Source of the DNA: Paraburkholderia aromaticivorans
Lineage (GTDB): Bacteria; Pseudomonadota; Gammaproteobacteria; Burkholderiales; Burkholderiaceae
DNA: 64,000 nucleotides
Direction: 5' to 3'
Assembly: GCF_002278075.1 (NCBI RefSeq)
Contig: NZ_CP022990.1
Span: 1,240,001 to 1,304,000, forward strand
In this document: positions 63,001 to 64,000 of the stretch, in pieces
How positions within the stretch are numbered: position 1 is the stretch's first letter
Layout: the number at the start of each line of letters is the position of its first letter
Position numbers and translations under genes: made by a program
The notes under the pieces: generated by a model
Told to the model about the DNA's origin: nothing
The model's database searches: none
What the model saw: the letters and a program-made list of their open reading frames with translations, nothing else

Positions 63001-63386
63001 AGATAGAACGCGTCCGGCAATTGTTCACGCGCGGTGGTGTCGCGCGTCGCGCCGTGCAGGTTACCGAGGCGAATCGGCAATTCAGGGCCGCCCAGTTCGA
63101 TGATCACCTGGCGGCACGCGCCGCACGGCGCGATCGGCCCCTCCGTGTCGCCGATCACGGCGAGCGCGGCGAACTGGTCGCGCTGGTAGCCCGCCGCAAT
63201 GGCGCTGAAAAAAGCGGTACGTTCAGCGCAATTGCACAACCCGTACGAGGCGTTCTCGACGTTGCAGCCGTCGAATACCTGGCCGTCTTTGGTCAGCAGC
63301 GCCGCACCGACCTTGAATTTCGAATAAGGCGCATAGGCCTTTTCTCGCGCGGCACCGGCGCGTTCCAGCAGTTGTTCCATATTCAT
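62997..63386 (-). CDS. cdd: Cytidine deaminase
   Basis: A 129-residue, small (tetrameric-type) cytidine deaminase. Zinc ligands and catalytic Glu are in CNCAERTAFFSAIAAG (Cys-Ala-Glu) and PCGACRQVIIEL (two Cys). The N-terminal AYAPYSKFKVGAALLTKDGQ is the conserved substrate loop. It deaminates cytidine and deoxycytidine to uridine forms. It overlaps the nucleoside hydrolase start (ATGA) and follows the transporter by 15 bases. Confidence 0.93.
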   Translation of the reverse strand: MNMEQLLERAGAAREKAYAPYSKFKVGAALLTKDGQVFDGCNVENASYGLCNCAERTAFFSAIAAGYQRDQFAALAVIGDTEGPIAPCGACRQVIIELGGPELPIRLGNLHGATRDTTAREQLPDAFYL

Positions 63387-63401
63387 ACAGCCATCCTCGA
63401 T

Positions 63402-64000
63402 TCAATTCAGCGTAATGAACATGCCCGCGATCGTGGCGCTCATCAGGTTCGAGAGCGTCGCGGCGAGCACGACACGCAGGCCGTAACGCGCGACTTCGGC
63501 ACGGCGTTCCGGCGCGACGGCGCTAAAGCCGCCCGTCAACACCGCGATCGACGAGAAGTTCGCGAAGCCGCACAACGCAAACGACAGGATAGCAATGGTA
63601 CGCGGATCGAGCGCCTGCAAACCGGCCGCCGTCACGCTCGCTGCGTCTTTCAGATACGGCGACAGCGACGCATAGGCGACGAACTCGTTGAGAATGACTT
63701 TCTGGCCGAGGAAATTGCCGGCAATCGCGGCCTCGTTCCACGGCACGCCGATCAGATACGCGAGCGGCGCGAACACGACGCCGAGCACCGCTTGCATGGA
63801 CAGGTGCGGATGGCCGAACCAGCCGCCAACGCCGCCCACGATCCCGTTAAGCAGCGCGATCAGCCCGACGAATGCGATCAGCATCGCCCCGACCATGACC
63901 GCGATTTTCAGGCCCACGGTCGCGCCGGAACTCGCCGCTTCGATGACATTGGCGGGACGCTTCTCGTCGAAGTCGAGGTTGTCGAGATGAACCCGGCTCG
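63402..64000 (-). CDS. NupC-family nucleoside transporter (5' end outside window)
   Basis: The C-terminal ~200 residues of a concentrative nucleoside transporter. The frame is open to the window edge (DNLDFDEKRPANVIEAASSG, then the helical blocks). FLGQKVILNEFVAYASLSPY, GFANFSSIAVLTGGFSAVAP and the terminal helix ATLSNLMSATIAGMFITLN are typical of NupC/CNT C-termini. It imports nucleosides with protons or sodium, feeding the deaminase and hydrolase that follow in the same operon. Confidence 0.92.
   Translation of the reverse strand, partial: SRVHLDNLDFDEKRPANVIEAASSGATVGLKIAVMVGAMLIAFVGLIALLNGIVGGVGGWFGHPHLSMQAVLGVVFAPLAYLIGVPWNEAAIAGNFLGQKVILNEFVAYASLSPYLKDAASVTAAGLQALDPRTIAILSFALCGFANFSSIAVLTGGFSAVAPERRAEVARYGLRVVLAATLSNLMSATIAGMFITLN

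Overview
The window is GC-rich chromosomal DNA whose gene content points to the Burkholderiaceae, most likely Paraburkholderia: MctP-type permease, Porin_4-type porin, lysine/alanine-tailed H-NS and HU proteins, a betaproteobacterial Anbu proteasome cluster and an HcnABC-like amine oxidase operon. This assignment comes from reading proteins by eye, not from a database search. No rRNA, tRNA or CRISPR array was seen. One insertion sequence is present.

Layout. 0-5.3 kb: a LysR regulator, then a monocarboxylate permease (mctP) with a DUF3311 partner, divergent from a sensor kinase/response regulator pair. 5.4-10.9 kb: an exported BON-like protein, then a tight four-gene unit of lipoprotein sulfatase, exported formylglycine-generating enzyme (FGE), orphan NlpA-like binding protein and YkgJ-like Cys-cluster protein. 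10.9-17.5 kb: a cardiolipin-synthase-like enzyme, an H-NS protein with two DNA-binding motifs and a histone-like tail, several small exported or membrane proteins, DUF6765, DUF488 and an FKBP. 17.7-21.0 kb: a ligase-associated helicase and PdeM. 21.2-23.4 kb: a glycine-rich secreted-protein gene split by an IS256-family element with a perfect 8-bp target duplication, plus an independent frameshift in its 3' remnant. 23.4-24.5 kb: no confident gene.

24.5-32.4 kb: FAD oxidoreductase, SYLF lipoprotein, SulP transporter, chemoreceptor, YbaK-like deacylase and a YihY-family membrane protein. 32.8 kb: a general porin. 34.3-38.6 kb: the Anbu / transglutaminase-like / alpha-E / circularly permuted ATP-grasp cluster. 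39-42.2 kb: tailed HU, MocR-type regulator with a coupled small ORF, and an AhpD-like protein. 42.3-52.3 kb: a peptide-uptake block (POT transporter, XRE-cupin regulator, OppABCDF, OprD-like porin). 52.4-60.4 kb: an IclR regulator divergent from a spermidine/putrescine-type ABC importer enclosing an HcnABC-like three-subunit dehydrogenase. 60.5-64 kb: a small membrane protein, a ketopantoate-reductase-like enzyme, and a nucleoside salvage operon (transporter running off the window, cytidine deaminase, nucleoside hydrolase).

Most of the window is nutrient sensing and uptake. The candidate for a less described system is the 6.1-10.9 kb unit. There the sulfatase carries an atypical CAITR active-site signature (canonical C-x-P-x-R) and is co-transcribed with an apparently exported FGE that retains both catalytic cysteines, so maturation outside the cytoplasm is a testable idea.
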